Of a stretch of DNA of 64,000 nucleotides, positions 13,231 through 24,946 are shown piece by piece. Below the pieces are notes generated by a model. The model saw only the letters and a list, made by a program, of their open reading frames with translations. It ran no database searches and was not told where the DNA came from. Source of the DNA: Symsagittifera roscoffensis (taxonomy: Eukaryota; Xenacoelomorpha; Acoela; Convolutidae). The translations under genes were made by a program, and so were the position numbers. The stretch lies in NCBI RefSeq assembly GCF_963678635.1, contig NC_087065.1:50970452-51034451 (forward strand). The letters are read 5' to 3'. Positions within the stretch are counted from its first letter, which is position 1; the number at the start of each line of letters is the position of its first letter.

Positions 13231-13835
13231 AGGCAACAGAAACTGTTCGAATGATATGTAGACTGCATAACTTGTACTGCAAAAAGTGACCCAAACGCCT
13301 GATCAATAGAGTGATTTCATTAGATAAAAACTTACAATTTATTATAGAAAAAGCTAACGAGCACGGAATAATTTGCGTTTATCAAATGAATAATGTGGTA
13401 AATTAACTACGGTAGATCACTTGCAAATGGTTTCGGAAACCAACTGATACTAAAACTATCTGGAAATTTCCTAGCTGCTCCTCCCATTGGCATAAAAAAA
13501 ACTTTAGAAGGGACAAATTATAAATTGTTTCGATGTACCAGTAACTGGAACAATTTTGAGGAGCATTGATAACTAACGAGGAAGTTTGGAAAATCAGTAC
13601 GCAGAGTTCTGGACATCAAAAATTGTGAATTAAACATTGCAAAAGATCGTATATGCCAGTTAGTCAAACGAAAAAACTTTTAGTAAAATTTGATTCCAAT
13701 GGATTTTTTCAAAGTTTCGCTATGGCCCCCTCGAGCTCAGTTTTATCGCCATAACTGAAACAGAAAGTCAAATCATCAGAGCTACTCGAGTTTTTCACAA
13801 AATTTTTATTACGAGATAGAGGGAATTAAACAGGT
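13231..13835. other. No recognisable gene
   Basis: I see no coding frame, RNA gene or clear repeat in this AT-rich stretch. Confidence 0.5.
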
Positions 13836-13880
13836 AAAATACAAACATTTTGGCACATTTGTGCATCATCAGGTGTAAAT
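13836..13880 (-). ncRNA. Hammerhead-like motif beside the Penelope-like remnant
   Basis: On the minus strand CTGATGA (plus positions 13866-13872) is followed by a 12-base hairpin with the perfect 4 bp stem GCAC/GTGC (13853-13864) and then CAAAA where an active hammerhead has CGAAA. The flanking bases (ACA with TGT, UACA with UGUA) can pair outside it. Penelope-like elements are known to carry hammerhead motifs in their terminal repeats, and this one lies about 370 bp downstream of the GIY-YIG stop codon on the same strand. The lost G makes it probably inactive. Confidence 0.45.
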
Positions 13881-14242
13881 GTATTACAAACTCATAAGAT
13901 GATCGTCGATCATAAAAATTTTCTTTACAATGGCTATGCAGAATAATAAAAAATCAACCAAATAGAAGTTTCCAAATTTGAAACTCGCGCCAAAAGCACA
14001 TGCCAATTATATCATCAGACTCGAGCTTCTGAGACAATCTATCAATTAATTTCTTTTATTGAAAAAAATTTAATCTTAACTTTTTGATTTAAGATTTTTT
14101 CACTTTCGAAACAAGTCAATTTATTAATTCGAAAGTTTTTTATTTATTTGTGCTAGCCGTAAATGTGTCTTCGGAGCTCAAACTTAAGGGTCAATTCTTC
14201 GCTCCTGAACTCAACGCGCGCGATCATTCTCGGTCTCTCATT

Positions 14243-15480
14243 CTAGATGGGAAATGCTTCTATTTTTAGTAGCTTGCCGTTGATGTCAGCTTGGTCTATA
14301 ACCTCCCATGACCTTCCCGCGCTCGTGCCCTCATTTTCACACTGCCTTAGATATTGTCCTATGGATGATTCCTTTTTTCGGTGTTCGTCAATTCTATTGG
14401 TTAGTTGTCGAACCATTTGACCAACATAGCTGGAGTAACATCCGCAACAAGAAATTTTGTAAACCACTTTTGATTTTAGTTCACGAGAAAAAAAAAGACT
14501 TTAAGGATGATAGGCAGGTTTTCAGCTTTCTGGTGTTGAAGAAAATTGGTGCCCTGATTTTGTTCCGCACATTTTTTTTGTAAATCTTTGATTTTCATTG
14601 CCTCGGTACTGAACTATCATCATATGTGATGTGGATGTATTATCAATACCCCCTTGATGTAGGTCTTTGTCGAGGCTCATGTTGACTTTTCCTTTGATGA
14701 GTCTGTCAAGGGTCTTTTAATCAATCTTATCAGTCAAAGGTTCTGCGTTTTGGTTGTCAAATCTTTTTTTTTAACTTCATGGCCTCATCGAATTCATTTC
14801 AAGTTTGAGTGCTTCTGAATGTTTGATGAACTGCGTCCTCTATTAAGTTTTTAATTATAGAGTGGAGCACAGCTTGAAAATTTACGAATTGTCCCTGTAT
14901 CAGATGGTTTTTGATACCATCCAGAGATTATATTTTTACGATTGTCCACATTAACGTAATGTCAAGAGAGGCTAAATTGCTTTTCTCAATAGCCTTTTCT
15001 AAAGTAGACTGTAGATTAGAATGTAATTGACTTGCAGCGTTTAACAATTCTTCTTGATCTCCTTTCAAAGTTCTCACAATGTCATCTTCATATTTCAGAA
15101 AAAAGTTCTTCTGAGCGTTGGCTATTTCTTTTAACTCGTAACATGCCAAACGAAAGCAAACAGTTTTAATTATATATTTCTATATTCAATTTCTTGAAGC
15201 TTACTACATACTTGATGGAACCAGTTTTCATATTCAACACCTTACTGTCCATACGTAAGTTTTTTCTACATTCTGATTAGACGTCATTTAGATTTTCCAT
15301 TGTCTTGCAAAGTTTAGTAATCATTTTCCTCATCACAGGTTCGAACTCGTCCATCCACAAACCTGCCATTATGACGACAAGGGAGGCTCTCATAGCCAAA
15401 TCATTCTTGCAAATTGACAGGTTTCGAAATTGGAAACTGGAAACTGACACAAAGCAAAAAAGAAAAATAAACTTAACTTC
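14243..15480 (-). pseudogene. Penelope-like retroelement: RT plus GIY-YIG endonuclease, decayed
   Basis: Read on the minus strand, three pieces lie in the right order. First (about 15420-15260) is an RT segment with LAMRASLVVIMAGLWMDEFE, which matches the P-M-G-S-P-L-S region ahead of the catalytic site. Next (15149-14928) is FLKYEDDIVRTLKGD, a degraded Y-x-DD catalytic box followed by a Leu/Asn-rich stretch ending LDITL. Last (14467-14243) is a GIY-YIG nuclease domain: VYKISC, then SYVGQMVRQLTNRIDEH. The order RT then GIY-YIG is diagnostic for Penelope-like elements. Frames are broken by stops and shifts (for example a stop after MENLNDV), so it is dead. The nuclease part reads cleanly to its stop codon. 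Confidence 0.8.
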
Positions 15481-16469
15481 TTTAAAAGATTAACTTAATA
15501 GAAAGTCTCAAAAACTCAAGTCTGATGATATGGTCTTGGTGTAATTTCAAAGTGAGTTTCAAGTTTGCAAGCATCTGATTGGTTGAATTTTTTTTTGTGT
15601 AGCCATTGTCTTAGGGTATTTTTATGATGTTGACCATCTTATGAATTTTTAAACATGATTATTCACAAATGTGCGAAAACATTCTTAATTTATTTTTTAA
15701 TATCTCCAAATAATCCAAAAAATAGAATTAACAGTTGCTAGAAAAATGTTAAAAAAACAGTCGAAAGTCAAATTGCTATTCGCAACTTGACCAGAGCTGT
15801 TTTGTTCCTGATAGAGATCACAGAGAGTGGGCTCGTGAGCGCCACGTCTGGAACAAGAAGAACCTTGATGGGGAAGTTCGAGCACTCAAATAACCCAATG
15901 GTCCTAAAATTATCCAAACTAACTATCTAAACTGGTAGTTATTAATTTATTGAAAATTCTAGAAATATAGCTATTTTATAGTTCCAGTTTTGCTGCCTAG
16001 ATATGAGGACTAAATTTAATTACTTGAGAATATCTTAAACAGTTATGTTGAGGTGAGGCCAATTCAAAACTGATCCATCTGAAATGGATCAAGTGTACAC
16101 TGTCCAATAAAAACGAATAATAATTATTTTAGTTACCAACCCTGTCTTTAACGGTGTTCGCGTGTTTCAGGCATTAAGAGATCTAGCCATGACGGCGTGC
16201 TAATTTTTATCTGGAGTAGAGGAGGGGTATTCTAGTAGTAGCCAAGAAGCCGTAACGATTCTTGATGTCATAAGCGAACCACGAATTGGCTGCGACTGAC
16301 TGAAGTACAAAAGCACACTAGATAGTGTCACTGACTCTTGAGCCAATAGTTATAGGGCCTTTTTTAACCTCATATGTGATGTGATTGAACTACTGTTACA
16401 TTGTGTTTTTATAGCGCTCCTGGTTGTTTTTACCACATCATGACTACCCCAGGATCGATACAAATCCGA
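15481..16469. other. No recognisable gene
   Basis: A minus-strand frame of 62 codons at 15697-15885 has no features I recognise and is not called. The rest appears non-coding. Its right end is the junction with repeat copy C; because copy A is cut by the window edge, part of 16140-16469 may also belong to that repeat. Confidence 0.5.
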
Positions 16470-19400
16470 GCTACATACCCATTTAGATTATCGGTTGTAC
16501 GGTTCAACTGGAACGTTTTTGCCTTCTGGTTGTACCATGATAGATTTTTAAAAGAATTTCAGAAAATTTTCTCGGGTGCGCTTTCGGGTTTGAGGCGTAG
16601 CTAATCGAATTGAGAGAGCCAATTGAGAGATACAAGTCCCAATTGAACAGGTGCGACGAGTACAGAAGCCGAGAGCTCACACTAAGTTTCTAGCCTGACA
16701 TTTTCCATGTCAGCTCGATTCGATTTTTTTTTTCGAAATAAAACATACAAATTTACTAAAAAATGATCATTTGACCGTGTAATTGGTTGAAAATGTGAGA
16801 AAAACGGTTAAGGATTTCAGGCATGTTTTGCTGAACCAAAAATCTCCTGAATCGAAATTTCAAAAAAATCCTTTCAACAATGAGGTAATTTTTCAGACTT
16901 TCATAAGCTTCAATGATAATAATTTTGATCGTAAAATCTTTTTATAGTAAGTGTTTTGACGTTTGGTTCTTTTACATACCTGATGATGCTAATTATAGCA
17001 AAAATCTTTGTACCTTAATTTCGTTTTGTATATACAATTAAGATTTTATCCTTAAACTCCTAATAACAGTAAATATCAAATAAAAATTGTTACTCGATTG
17101 CGTTACTAGCTCGAAATTAGTCAAAATCAAAAAAAGTAATTAAAACCGGTTTTTCTCAACATCGGAAAGCTTTTTTTAGAAAATTTCAAATGTCATTCGA
17201 ATCACGGCTCAAATTTCGTCAATATATCAATAATCAACTCATTTCTATTGAATGGTTGTGACAGCTGATACTGCCTGGATAGCAGAAAGAAAACACAACC
17301 GAACACAAAAGTCTCCACAATTATCAAAAATTAACATAACACCAATTCCTGATTTCGCGACTTTCTGTGAAAGAGTTATCACATCAAAGCTTTTGACAAG
17401 TGGGATGGTAATTCAAAATCAAGTTTGATTAGAGGGAAGAGGTTGCCATGAGAACTTAAAAGAATAGACTGAGCACTCCGGAAGCACGTAGACAAAGAAG
17501 AATTAAAGGATGTAATGAACAATGGGTTTAAGTAGGTACACTACCATCAATCTTAGTCTTCCTGTTGCAGCACTAAACAAGCAAGGAAATAAGTTCAAAA
17601 AATCAGTTCGAGTTTAACGAGCAAAAGATTAATTGGGGTTTTTAAAAATTATTTGGAAGAAAGTTTTTATCTCATACCTGCTAGCCAATAACCCAGTTTT
17701 TTCAACCCAGTTGAAATCACCATATTGTGCTCGCACTTCATTGATTTAAACTGCTGATTTCAAAAGCTGATTACAATTGCGATGATCAACTCAGCAACTA
17801 TTGATGACGCATTAAGAGAACAAAAACAGTATGATTAATCTGAGACATACACAAGCAGTGGCTTGCACAACGGCATTGCAAATAGAATTCCTCAGCTGAA
17901 GATACTGTGCCGACTCTTTAGCACAACTTAAGATTAATTTGTTTCCGCTACGCTTCTGAAATTATTTTTGTGTAGGTGCAAATCATCCAGGTACTGTTCT
18001 CACTTCACATCGACCAATGGTGCGCTTTTATTAAAAATGTCTTCTTCCTAAGTTATTTCACAACAACGAGGGTTCGGGGTCACTTAACAATTTCGAACTA
18101 ATTGTATATACAGAACAAATTAATAAAATTACTTGACAAAGTTAGACAAAGGACGTAACTAGCACTTCATCTATTACAGTTTCATTGATAATTGTATAGT
18201 CTTAGGTACAATAAAAAAGCTCACACACAATTGATTGTTTTATCTTCAAAATTTAATTACAGGGCTAGTAATTTCAAAGATAATTCATATATTTAGAGAG
18301 AGATAGAGCGAGAGAGAGAGATGGAGATTGATGAGAAAGAGACGAAGGAAAATTGGATCTCTCGATACAGCTTATACAAGTTAGAGATACCGTTTATTAA
18401 CCCCATTTTCAAAAGAAGCTAAAAAAATCATGCTGAAACTGTTTAATCTATGAAAGGTCTGAGGAGACGCCTATAGTTGAAAACAACCATTTCAAGCATT
18501 ATTTATTTACCTCAACCACATTCGATTCCATCGAACATAACTATCTTACATCAATTAACTCTATAAGAAAGATTCGAAGCTGTAGCAACCAATTTACAAC
18601 CAATTTAATTTTCTCGTTCACAGTCAATTTAATTTGCATCAGTTATTTTCATCATTCCTATCTTCAAATGACGGGTTGAATCAGTTACAAAGTTCCTTGC
18701 CCCAACTCACTACTTTTTTTGCCGAAAATCATTTGAGTTTGAATGCATCAAAATCAGGCATTATAACTTTTGGTCAAAAACATGATAAACAGAACGTGGA
18801 CAATGGCCGACTTATTTTAAATGAACAATACATTGTCTTAGCTATATGGTCGGAATCCCTATCTTCCAATGACCCGTTGAATCAGCTACAAAGTTCCTTG
18901 CTCGAACTGACGAACTGTTCTCCGAAAAACAGTTGAATTTGATTCTATCAAAATCAGAGTTTATACCGTTTTGTCAAAATTATTTAAATTTGAATGCACC
19001 AAAATCAGAATACTCACAAGTGGACAAAATTACGCGCAAACTCAGAATTTTACTCTCAATTTGCTTTAATTTTAATATACATTTGGACGACATTTCCTTC
19101 GAAAGTTTTAGAAATTTCTTAGTTACAGGACAAGTGACTTGAAAGACAATTCATATTTTTTGAGAGAGGGAAAGAGAAATATGGAGATTAACGAGATAGA
19201 AACGAAGGAAAACTTGATATCTCGATACACCTTACAGAAGTTTATTCTTAAAACTACCGTTTATTAACCCCGTTTTCAAATGAAAGACAAATTAACCATG
19301 CTGAGTCTGTTTGATTCATAACATGACGATTGAGTAGTCACTTCTGTTTAAAAACAACCAATTCAAAGCAATTATTTCTTACCATAACCACATTTGGTTA

Positions 19401-21928
19401 CAACAATCATAACCAACCTTGAAAAAAACGTTGTATTTTTGAATAACAAGAAAAAATTTTAAAAGATCTAGCACCAGACAACAAAATTAATTGATAGAAA
19501 GAAAACCGGTTGCTGTGCAACTAACACGGAATAAGCCAGCCATATTAAAATTGTAATAAGTGCTTTAATTTGAAACAAATATGGTTGCGTAGAAAATTTC
19601 ACAAGGAACATTGAATAAAAAACAAAAATTGAAACAAATCTAAGTTTTGTTTCTAAATTTTGCACAATGGACTTAATTTTTTATTTGGACTTTTTGTTTG
19701 CCAAACAAGCGCTAAATGAAGCATTTGAAATTGATTTTTTAAACTAAAATAAGTCTTTATTCTAAAACATTAAGCAAAACAGTAAACATCTACATATAGA
19801 GCGTAACTCAATCGCGTTACTAACTTGAAATTAGGCGGAAATTTTGTACAATAGCGGATTGGGCGTGGAAAACAAAATAGAAAGAAATAAAACACCTCGA
19901 AAGCAGAAAATCCTCCACAGTTTTCAAAGATTAACTTAACACCAAACAGTGGTTTTTGCGACTCTCCGTGAAACTGTCAGATCAAAGGTTTTGATAAAGT
20001 TGAATGAAAATTCGCGACCAAACTTGATTTGGCGGGAGAGGTCGGTATGCGAGCTGAAAAGAATAAACTGTGCAATCCGGAGCCACATAGGCAGAGAAGA
20101 ACTAAGGGATGAAATGAACACTCGTATGAGATACAGACATACTACCATAAAGTTTAATCTGCTTGCTGCAGCACTAAGCAGGAAAAGTTTTTCAAGAAAT
20201 CAGTTCAAGTTTAAAGTGCAACAGACTAGTTGCGACTTTTTAAAATATTAGAAATTTTATCTCACAACTGCTAGCCAATAATCTGTTTTTTTTTTCAATT
20301 CAATTGAATTCACCATATTGTGCTCGCACTCTTTTCAATTTAAATGCTGATTACAAAAGCTGATTACAAATGCGATGATCAGCTCAGCAAGTAACGATGA
20401 CTCATTAAGCGAACAAAAACAGTCTGATTACTCTGAGACATACACACGCAGTGGCTTGCACAACGGCATTTCATATAAAAATCTTCAACTGAAGATACTT
20501 TGCCGTCTTTTTAGATACTTTATAAGTAATTTGTTTTCGCTGTGTTCCTGAATTTTTTTTGTGTAGTTGCAAATTATCCAGGTACAGTCCTCACTTCACA
20601 TCCTCTAAACCTGCTTAAGAAAAAAATCCTCATGGTCTCCTTCCTACTACATTTCACAACAACGTGATTTATGCAACAAATCAAAGTTATAAGTAAATTA
20701 AGGTTAAAATTACTAACTTTACTAGACTAATTCAAAATAATAAAGTAATCTCAATACCACTTTATCAAAAATTTTATAAATTTAAATGATCATTTACTAA
20801 TTTTTCGTCTTTCAAAAGAAGGCCAGTTTCAATTATAATCAACTACCGGAACAAAAATGTTTTAGAAAATCAATCAATGACCTGCCTCACAATTTCCGTG
20901 ATTTGACATCATTTCGTGCATATTTACTTTTATGCATTCTTTCGACATCATGCATTTTCAATTCTGATATAAGTTAGGGTGATCGAAAAGAATTAGAAAA
21001 ATTGGCAACCAGTTGAGTTTTTTAGCTTCAAAATTTCTGCAATTACAAGGCAGGTACTTTTAGAGACAATTCATATACTTAGAGCGAAAGAGGGAAAGAG
21101 AGAAACAGACATAAAGAGAGAGGGAGATTAAAGAGATAGAAATGAAGGATAATTTGGTCTCTCGATACGACTGATACAAGCTCAAGCTTAAAGATACTGT
21201 TTTCTACTCCCATTTTCCAAAGGAAGCCAAGTTAGTCATTCTGAGTCCGTTCAATTCATATCACGAGGTCCAAGAAGACGCTTCTAATTGAAAACAAACA
21301 GTTTTGAAAAGGGCAATTTTCGTTTCGCCCAATTGCATTTATTTCCATCAATCGTTATTAACTTAATTCAATGTTAGAAAACCAAGGTTTTTTAACAACT
21401 CAAAATTGTTTTTAAAGCTTTAGCAATGACAAGACAGAGTAAAATCAAGGATAGCCCGTTGCTTTGCAAGTAGCACAATTTTCTTTGACCGTAGTAGAAA
21501 AAAAGGGTTTTCAATTTTACATTTTTCTACAAATTAGCGCCGTTGTTTAAGGGGTAGGTAGCCTGTGGTGTAATTTGAGAACTATACAATTGGAAAAAAT
21601 ATTTCTGCAAGATTGACAACAATTGTCCCCAAAATTTGAATCAAAACAAAAAATAAAAGAAAACTTTAAGAAAGTTTTTTTTTGTAATTTTTGCACAAAA
21701 AAATTTAAATTTAAGAAAAAAAATGCCTAACAAGCGCTAGATGAGTAATCGAACTTTTTAAAAAATGTTAAAAGAAACAGTAAATTTCCAGATTACTAGT
21801 GTGACTCGATCGCCTTGTTAGCTCGATATTAGTAAGAAAAAATCAAGAACTCCAAACCGCTGTTTCTTAACATTGTGCCTTTTTCTCAAATTTTTCTTAA
21901 ATGTCGTTCGAGTTATGACTGAGAAACT
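16470..21928. repeat. Large repeat, copy C with left arm
   Basis: This copy matches 1-5590 with an offset of about 16.46 kb, including the left arm that copy B lacks. It carries a visible internal deletion relative to A and B: around 19848 about 80 bases of the stretch near 3395-3480 are missing. The hammerhead-like core recurs at 16980-17005. At its right end copy C continues into a further diverged subunit instead of restarting, so it preserves the sequence order that existed before the A/B tandem duplication. Confidence 0.92.
18634..19142 (+). pseudogene. LINE reverse-transcriptase scrap, best preserved copy
   Basis: The 100-codon frame 18634-18936 reads LNQLQSSLPQLTTFFAENHL, then LNASKSGIITFG, which fits the region after the YADD catalytic box of LINE reverse transcriptases. 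It then repeats a related LNQLQSSLLELTN segment. A second frame (18933-19142) holds another diverged LN-A-K-S version. The YADD residues expected just upstream of HQLFSSF are gone. Neighbouring copies A and B have an extra stop in the first frame. Confidence 0.6.
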
Positions 21929-22410
21929 TTTAGCGAGATAAGTTATTCCTTATACAGCGATGATTGTTTGTGATAGCTGATTTTGCGTGAAAAACATCAA
22001 AAGAAAAAATTTAAAACACACTCGAGTTCCTCCACGGTTTTCAAAGATTGAGTTCGGACCAAACCCTGCTATTTGCGGCTTTTTGCGAAATAACTATAAG
22101 ATTGTAGGTTTTGACTACATGGGATGGTAAATCAACAACAAGTTTCAAATGAGGGAAGAGGTTCATGAGAGTTTGAAAGAATAAACTTGTGCAACCCGGA
22201 AGCAGATAGGTTGAGAAGAATGTTAAATTGTAAAAGACACTCGGTAACAATTATTTGCACCAGGAAGAAACAACAATAAAGTTTTTCTGATTTAAAGTGA
22301 ATTAAATTAGTTGCGTCTGCGTAAAATTATTTAAATTTAATTTATATCTCATGATTGCTAGCCAATAATTTGGTTTTTTCAGCCCCATTGAAGTCCTCAG
22401 GTTTTGCTTG
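21780..22410. repeat. Third, diverged subunit of the large repeat
   Basis: After the point where copy C stops resembling copies A and B, the sequence continues as an older relative of 3340-4000. It shares GACTCGAT...GCTCGA, CCTCCACGGTTTTCAAAGATT and GCTAGCCAATAAT in the same order. No gene is visible. Confidence 0.65.
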
Positions 22411-22529
22411 CATTTGTTAATTCGAAAATATACTAAGAACAATCAAACAATTCATCTGGTTTTGAAGACCAAATGTGTACAATGGATCTCATTTCCTTTC
22501 ATAATAATGATGCCCAGAACGCGTTCCGT
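22411..22529. other. Short unassigned link between repeat and palindrome
   Basis: I see nothing identifiable here. Overlapping plus-strand frames start in this stretch and run into the palindrome, whose coding sense is on the opposite strand. Confidence 0.4.
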
Positions 22530-22905
22530 AGGTTACTGGTTGTTATTCTCAAAAGTTGTCAAGTATTTATTTGGGAAACTCCAAGTTTACTTCCACGATG
22601 TACCCCCATTCATTGTTTTTATCACTCAGATTTAGTTTTGCTAGATCCACGCTTTCATTTACCCACGAAAATTCAATCAACGGCGCTGCTTTTTACTGCA
22701 TAGCTCCTCTATAGACGCGTCTATAGAGGAGTAATGCAGTAAAAAGCAGCGCCGTTGATTGAATTTTCGTGGGTAAATGAAAGCGTGGATCTAGCAAAAC
22801 TAAATCTGAGTGATAAAAACAATGAATGGGGGTACATCGTGGAAGTAAACTTGGAGTTTCCCAAATAAATACTTGACAACTTTTGAGAATAACAACCAGT
22901 AACCT
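22530..22905. repeat. Near-perfect 376 bp palindrome without spacer
   Basis: Arms of about 188 bases are reverse complements around the centre ACGCGT (22715-22720). I see two mismatches, next to the centre (TAG against TAA after CTGCA), and otherwise identity by eye. Outside the arms the sequence differs. Such a structure should extrude or be unstable in cloning. Near-identity means it is very young, was gene-converted, or is an assembly or amplification artefact. Confidence 0.9.
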
Positions 22906-22935
22906 CCAAAGAAGTAGCTTAATTACAAAACTAAG
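22740..22935 (+). pseudogene. Maverick/Polinton-like DNA polymerase B fragment
   Basis: One plus frame across the right palindrome arm reads IEFSWVNES, then NNEWGYIVEVNLEFPK, and after stops PVTSKEVA. The G-Y-(I/L)-x-E-V-D-L-E-(Y/F)-P wording is characteristic of protein-primed family B DNA polymerases of Maverick/Polinton elements. Only about 60 codons survive and stops interrupt it. The left palindrome arm carries the same fragment on the minus strand. Assignment rests on motif recognition only. Confidence 0.5.
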
Positions 22936-23282
22936 TCGTTGTTCCTGTCCAATTTTTAAGAGGAATTCTAGACCTCTTAAAGGTTTTGTAATTGCTTTTG
23001 TCAAATGTTTCAAAACATTTTCTTGTTTATTTGTTGAAACATTTAAAAGGTCATCAGAATGAAACATTCATCGCAAAAAAAGGATTTCTTGAAGCAAAAC
23101 GAGTGCTTTTACTATAGCTTCATAACTAGTTATGGTAAATACAATGAGGCACAATTAACTGCCTGAAGACCATAGAAAATAATCTTAACGGTAGGGAACT
23201 CAGTGTCAATGAGTGTTTTTAACGAGTTCCATTGCTGATCGATTAGTTAACAACACGATATTTACCTTGCTAATTAATCTTG

Positions 23283-23685
23283 AACGATGAAAACGTCATC
23301 GAGAAAATAGATCTGGAATTTACCGAAGATCTAAGCGAATTCTTCTAAGATTACCCACCAGTAACCTTCAAAGAAGTAATTGAGTCCACTAACAAGAAAA
23401 CTGATTATTTTGAAGAATTTTGAAAATGGGTACACTAGTTTTGTCAAAAATAGTCATTTCGATTCATTGACTACATGCACACAATACTTACGAGGTAAAT
23501 TACCTAGCTTTTCTACTTTACGCGTAATATGGCATAAAACTCAATCATATTTATCAAGTGTTACAGTTTCGACAAGCTGAGTGAATGTGTCCGATCAATG
23601 AACCAAATGAGGATGGCGGCAAATGATGCAATTGAAGAGAATTTCCTTAAGCTCATTGTCAATATGAAAATCAACCTTCCGAGGA
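23283..23685 (+). pseudogene. Second PolB-like fragment, diverged from the first
   Basis: The segment reads IEKIDLEFTEDL then DYPPVTFKEVIES, which lines up with YIVEVNLEFPK...PVTSKEVA in the fragment just upstream. Further on (about 23590-23665) it reads MRMAANDAIEENFLKLI, matching the R-x-x-A-x-x-D-F-x-K-(D/N)-F-x-K-L-M box that follows in Polinton-like PolB. Stops and frame changes make it dead. It ends against gag-like sequence of the gypsy element at about 23686. Confidence 0.5.
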
Positions 23686-24183
23686 GTTACACGAAAGTTT
23701 TAAAAAATTGAAAAATTCCCATCGCCAAGTGCCACACCAGAGAGTCGCCATGGTGCAACCACCATAACAAGAAAACAGTAAGAGAAAAATTTCAAAAAAA
23801 ATATGAATGTCATGAGGCGACCTATTATATTCTATTTACTTATGTATTGTCTTATCTAACTCTGTCCTAATTATCTACTTATAATGCAGTAAATTGATTC
23901 AAGGACAATTCTCACCAGCTAAATCGTTTGTCACTTGAGAATCTGAGGTGGTCATTTTGCTAAGGTGTGTAACACTACGAGACGACGAGTGAACATGGTA
24001 CAAAATGAAGAGATGGCTACAGACCAAGAGTGTAATTTAATTGACGTTAATGGTGACAACGAAAAAGAAGGGTCATTTTGCTAAGGTGTGTAACACTACG
24101 AGACGACGAGTGAACATGGTACAAAATGAAGAGATGGCTACAGACCAAGAGTGTAATTTAATTGACGTTAATGGTGACAACGA
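23686..24183 (+). pseudogene. gag: gag remnant with zinc knuckle split by an LTR patch
   Basis: Gag-like sequence up to KKYECH (about 23808-23813) gives the first half of a CCHC zinc knuckle. The second half, KKKGHFAKVC, lies at 24063-24091. Between them sit 147 bases of the element's own LTR start (23808-23954) and a first copy of the downstream gag segment (23950-24062), repeated at 24071-24183. The two halves would fit a C-x2-C-x4-H-x4-C knuckle with only about two codons missing. Confidence 0.7.
23808..23954 (+). repeat. Internal patch of LTR sequence, not a real 5' LTR
   Basis: This stretch matches the first 157 or so bases of the 3' LTR starting at 29411, lacking about 10 bases (TCGGTACCTC). 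The entry point is TGTCAT, shared by gag (Cys-His codons) and the LTR start. The exit point is GGTCA, shared by the LTR and gag (Gly-His codons). Shared bases at both borders point to template switching during reverse transcription. Confidence 0.75.
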
Positions 24184-24941
24184 GCCGGAATATGGGGTCA
24201 TGGCGATAGACGTTGTGCAGATTAACAATGTGGAACTTCTAAAGACAGCGGGAGGACAACCAAGGAGCCTCAGTATACAGTTACGTTCCGGTAATTCTTT
24301 CTTTTTTTCTACGGTGGACACTGGCAGTCCCGTATATTTCTTAAACAAGAAAACGGCGGATATACTCATGAAACGGATTCCCAACGTTAAATTTAAGGAC
24401 ATCACGAGACACCCTCTAGACGTCTTTTATGTTGACTATAACAAGAAACCCATTACACTGTTTGGTTCTCTGGAAATCCCTATTACATCGAAAGGATGGA
24501 ATATCGAGACTGCGTGTTTCCTGGTTTCCGAAAATCGTACTCGAAATTTACTCGGGCTGAACCTTCATGAGAAGTTAGGAATTGAAACGGTGCAACGCAG
24601 ACCTGCAGAAGTTAGCTATGCGGAGGAAGATCAGGAATTGGACTCAACCTCAAAATTCTGGAGGGATCACTTTGTCAAAAGGTATCCAAATGTATTCAGC
24701 AGGCTGTGGAGGTCGAAAAACCATAAAGTATTCACTAATTTTAAAGACCCGTTGGTGCCCAGACAAGTTAAAGGCCGAAAAGTTCCTATACATTTACAAG
24801 TTCGGGTTACGGCTGAGATTAAAAAGTTAATTAAAGACAAGCACATTGAAAAGTTAGAAAATTGTACTACGGATCACTTCATCGCACCCATAGTCTTAAC
24901 TGCAAAGAAAGACGGGTCTATAAAACTCGCGTTGAATTCTT
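24184..24941 (+). pseudogene. pol: Protease and start of RT, gypsy element
   Basis: The frame opens at 24041. The aspartic protease active site reads VDTGSPVYF (catalytic Asp codon at 24317), and the flap and C-terminal part (RNLLGLNLHEKLGIE) follows. The RT begins with KVPIHLQVRV and IAPIVLTAKKDGSIKLALNS, the usual fingers region. A TAA at 24942 breaks it; the same frame continues immediately with PMNAQIWQNKYQMPN, so this is a simple nonsense change in a polyprotein. Confidence 0.85.
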
Positions 24942-24946
24942 AACCT

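Noticed and set aside
1-22000. CRISPR-like or short regular array
   Set aside because: Repeats are kilobases long with no short repeat-spacer pattern, and the sequence is eukaryotic.
22473-23067. Plus and minus frames sharing the same peptide across the palindrome
   Set aside because: The shared peptide is a direct result of the inverted repeat; the recognisable PolB sense reads in the other direction.
23808-23954. Genuine 5' LTR of the gypsy element
   Set aside because: It contains only the first part of the LTR, is embedded in gag coding sequence on both sides, and lacks a primer-binding site.
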